From Streptomyces sp. DG1A-41 (GTDB lineage: Bacteria; Actinomycetota; Actinomycetes; Streptomycetales; Streptomycetaceae), in the NCBI RefSeq assembly GCF_037055355.1, contig NZ_CP146350.1, forward strand, positions 1,945,001 to 2,009,000: DNA of 64,000 nt, read 5' to 3'. The notes below the pieces were generated by a model. It saw only the letters and a list, made by a program, of their open reading frames with translations. It made no database searches and had not been told where the DNA came from. Positions 61,391 to 64,000 of this stretch are shown here, one piece after another (position 1 is the first letter of the stretch; each line of letters begins with the position of its first letter). The position numbers and the translations under genes are program-made.

Positions 61391-62658
61391 TCAGCCGAAG
61401 AAGTTCCGTACGTGCTCCAGGCCGTCGACCAGCGCGTCGATCTCGGCCGGCGTGGAGTACAGATAGAACGACGCTCGCGTGGTCGCAGGAATTCCGTACC
61501 GCAGGCAGACCGGCCGCGCGCAGTGGTGGCCGACCCGGACCGCGATGCCCTGCTCGTCGAGGACCTGGCCCACGTCGTGCGGGTGGATGTCCCCGAGGGT
61601 GAAGGAGATCGCCGCCCCGCGCTCCTCGGCCGTCGTCGGGCCGATGATGCGCAGATCCGGGACCTCCAGCAGCCGCTTTACGGCGTACTCGGTGAGCGCG
61701 TGCTCATGGGCGAGGATCTTGTCCATGCCGATCGAGGACAGGTAGTCGATCGCCGCGCCCAGGCCCACCGCCTGCGCTACCGGTGGCGTGCCCGCCTCGA
61801 ACTTGTGGGGCGCCGGGGCGTAGGTCGAGGAGTGCATCGAGACCGTCTCGATCATCTCCCCGCCGCCGAGGAACGGAGGCAGGTCCTCGAGGAGCTCCTG
61901 GCGGCCCCAGAGGACGCCGATCCCCGTCGGGCCGCACATCTTGTGGCCGGTGAAGGCCACGAAGTCGGCCTGGAGGGCCTGCACGTCCAGCGGCATGTGC
62001 GGCGCGGCCTGCGAGGCGTCGATGCAGACCAGCGCGCCGACCTCCTGGGCGCGGCGCACGATGGCCTCGACCGGGTTCTGGGTGCCCAGGATGTTGGAGA
62101 CCAGCACGAAGGAGACGATCTTCGTCTTCTCCGTGATGACCTCGTCGATGTTGGACAGGTCCAGGCGGCCGTCGTCGGTCAGGCCGAACCACTTCAGCTT
62201 CGCGCCCGTGCGCTGCGCGAGCAGCTGCCACGGCACGATGTTGGAGTGGTGCTCCATCTCCGTGATGACGATCTCGGTCTCGGAGTCCACCCGGTAGGGC
62301 TCGTCGGCCCAGCCCAGCATGTTCGCCACGAGGTTGAGCGACTCCGAGGCGTTCTTGGTGAAGATCACCTCGTCGCGCGACGGCGCGTTGATGAACTCCG
62401 CGACCTTGTCACGCGCGCCCTCGTACAGCGCCGTGGCCTCCTCGGCGAGGACGTGCACGCCACGATGGACGTTGGCGTTGTAGCGCTCGTAGTACTCGTT
62501 GAGGGCGTCCAGCACCTGACGCGGTTTCTGGCTGGTCGCCGCGTTGTCCAGGTACACGAGCTTCTTACCGTCGTGGACCTGGCGGTCCAGGATGGGGAAG
62601 TCCTTGCGGAGCGCCTCGCCAAGAAGATTGGACTCGGTGAGGAGGCCCGGCAGCTGTG

Positions 62659-62662
<4 letters not shown>
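61391..62662 (-). CDS. sufS: Cysteine desulfurase SufS
   Basis: A 423-residue PLP enzyme of the group II desulfurases: LDNAATSQKPRQVLDALNEY, NVHRGVHVLAEEATALYEGA, the PLP lysine in FTGHKMCGPTG (about K231) and the catalytic cysteine in RVGHHCARPVC (about C371). It takes sulfur from cysteine for Fe-S assembly. GTG start overlaps the sufC stop as GTGA. Confidence 0.95.
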
Positions 62663-63423
<761 letters not shown>

Positions 63424-63430
63424 GGGTGCC

Positions 63431-63748
63431 TCAGGACTCCTGGGTGAGGGAGACGAGCACGTCGTCCCCTTCGATCTTTACGGGGTATACGGGGACGGGG
63501 CGCGTCGCGGGAAGGGCGTCGGGCTTGCCGGAGCGGAGGTCGAAGCGCGAGCCGTGCAGCCAGCACTCGATGTGACAGTCGTCGACCTCGCCCTCCGACA
63601 GGGAGACGTTCGCGTGCGAGCAGATGTCGTGGATCGCGAACACCTCGCCCTCGGTCTGCACGATGGACACGGGCGTGCCGTCGAGTTCCACCCGCTTCGG
63701 GGTGTCCTCCTCCAGCTCGCCGAGTCCACAGGCGCGTACGAAGGTCAT
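63431..63748 (-). CDS. Rieske-type ferredoxin in the suf operon
   Basis: A 105-residue Rieske protein with both cluster motifs, CSHANVSL and CWLHGSRFDL. Streptomyces suf operons usually carry this gene between sufD and sufC; it probably delivers electrons. It overlaps sufD by ATGA. Confidence 0.9.
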   Translation of the reverse strand: MTFVRACGLGELEEDTPKRVELDGTPVSIVQTEGEVFAIHDICSHANVSLSEGEVDDCHIECWLHGSRFDLRSGKPDALPATRPVPVYPVKIEGDDVLVSLTQES

Positions 63749-64000
63749 CCGACCGCCGCCTCCAGCTCCTCCTCGATCTTGGCGATCAGGCGCTCCTCGA
63801 TGTCCGGGAGGCCGATCTGCTGGACCAGCTCGGCGAAGAAGCCGCGGACCACCAGACGGCGGGCCTCGTGCTCCGGGATGCCGCGGGCCATGAGGTAGAA
63901 GAGCTGCTCGTCGTCGAAGCGGCCGGTGGCCGAGGCGTGGCCGGCGCCGACGATCTCGCCGGTCTCGATCTCGAGGTTCGGTACGGAGTCCACGCGCGCC
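63745..64000 (-). CDS. sufD: SufD, C-terminal part (continues beyond window)
   Basis: The last 84 residues of SufD: EIVGAGHASATGRFDDEQLF, YLMARGIPEHEARRLVVRGF and ELVQQIGLPDIEERLIAKIE. The GTG at 63993 is internal; the frame stays open to the window end. SufD is a core subunit of the Fe-S scaffold. Confidence 0.92.
   Translation of the reverse strand, partial: ARVDSVPNLEIETGEIVGAGHASATGRFDDEQLFYLMARGIPEHEARRLVVRGFFAELVQQIGLPDIEERLIAKIEEELEAAVG

Overview
The window is high-GC actinobacterial DNA, almost certainly a Streptomyces chromosome. The evidence is strong third-position GC, GTG/TTG starts, runs of genes joined by ATGA/GTGA overlaps, Tat-type signal peptides, two importer operons without their own ATPase, and two intergenic repeat types common in Streptomyces. 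No rRNA, tRNA or CRISPR array was seen.

Layout. (1) 1-2133: a secreted two-module GH43 enzyme. (2) 2137-22668: about 20.5 kb of genes all on the minus strand forming a pectin-utilisation locus: pectate lyases (PL1 x3 plus a PL1-CE8 fusion), pectin methylesterases (CE8 x2), rhamnogalacturonan acetylesterase (CE12), an alpha/beta esterase, a sugar-binding lipoprotein and two ABC permeases, an intracellular GH43, a Gfo/Idh oxidoreductase with a PmoA-like partner, and a GntR-led sugar-acid operon (IlvD-type dehydratase plus DapA-type lyase). (3) 22.8-25.9 kb: a metallo-beta-lactamase-fold pseudogene, a TIGR03086 protein and a frameshifted MFS exporter. (4) 25.8-29 kb: uronate dehydrogenase (udh) and 5-dehydro-4-deoxyglucarate dehydratase (kdgD), divergently transcribed from closely similar promoters. 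These are two steps of oxidative galacturonate catabolism and link directly to the pectin locus. (5) 29.3-34.3 kb: a DeoR-regulated polyol-type ABC importer with a zinc alcohol dehydrogenase. (6) 34.3-41 kb: gene fragments (SUMF1, MFS, beta-propeller, C-N hydrolase, alpha/beta hydrolase, ABC permease, VOC) among intact TetR and LacI regulators and a frameshifted TerD-repeat gene. (7) 40.9-52.4 kb: ACC deaminase, a PhoX phosphatase with a PHO box, an extracellular nuclease, an ABM-fold protein, a DUF3618/holin pair, a DapA paralogue and a decayed sigma-factor locus. (8) 52.57-57.11 kb: a degraded integrative element lying against the 3' end of dapD. It holds an integrase remnant, IS110 and HNH remnants, an ISAs1-type insertion sequence, and a lower-GC cargo of an acidic Ser/Asp-rich small protein plus an APH-fold kinase. 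(9) 57.1-64 kb: dapD, a 36-bp degenerate repeat tract, a TetR-SMR efflux pair, a membrane-anchored arabinose-binding-domain protein and the suf iron-sulfur operon, cut by the window edge inside sufD.

How it works together. Secreted lyases and esterases would de-esterify and cut homogalacturonan and rhamnogalacturonan. The ABC system, probably energised by a shared ATPase elsewhere, would import the fragments. Udh, KdgD and the sugar-acid dehydratases would then carry the uronic and aldonic acids towards 2-oxoglutarate semialdehyde.

Caution: many genes carry single-base frameshifts, several in G/C homopolymers. Some lesions may be sequencing errors rather than real mutations; the individual entries say where.
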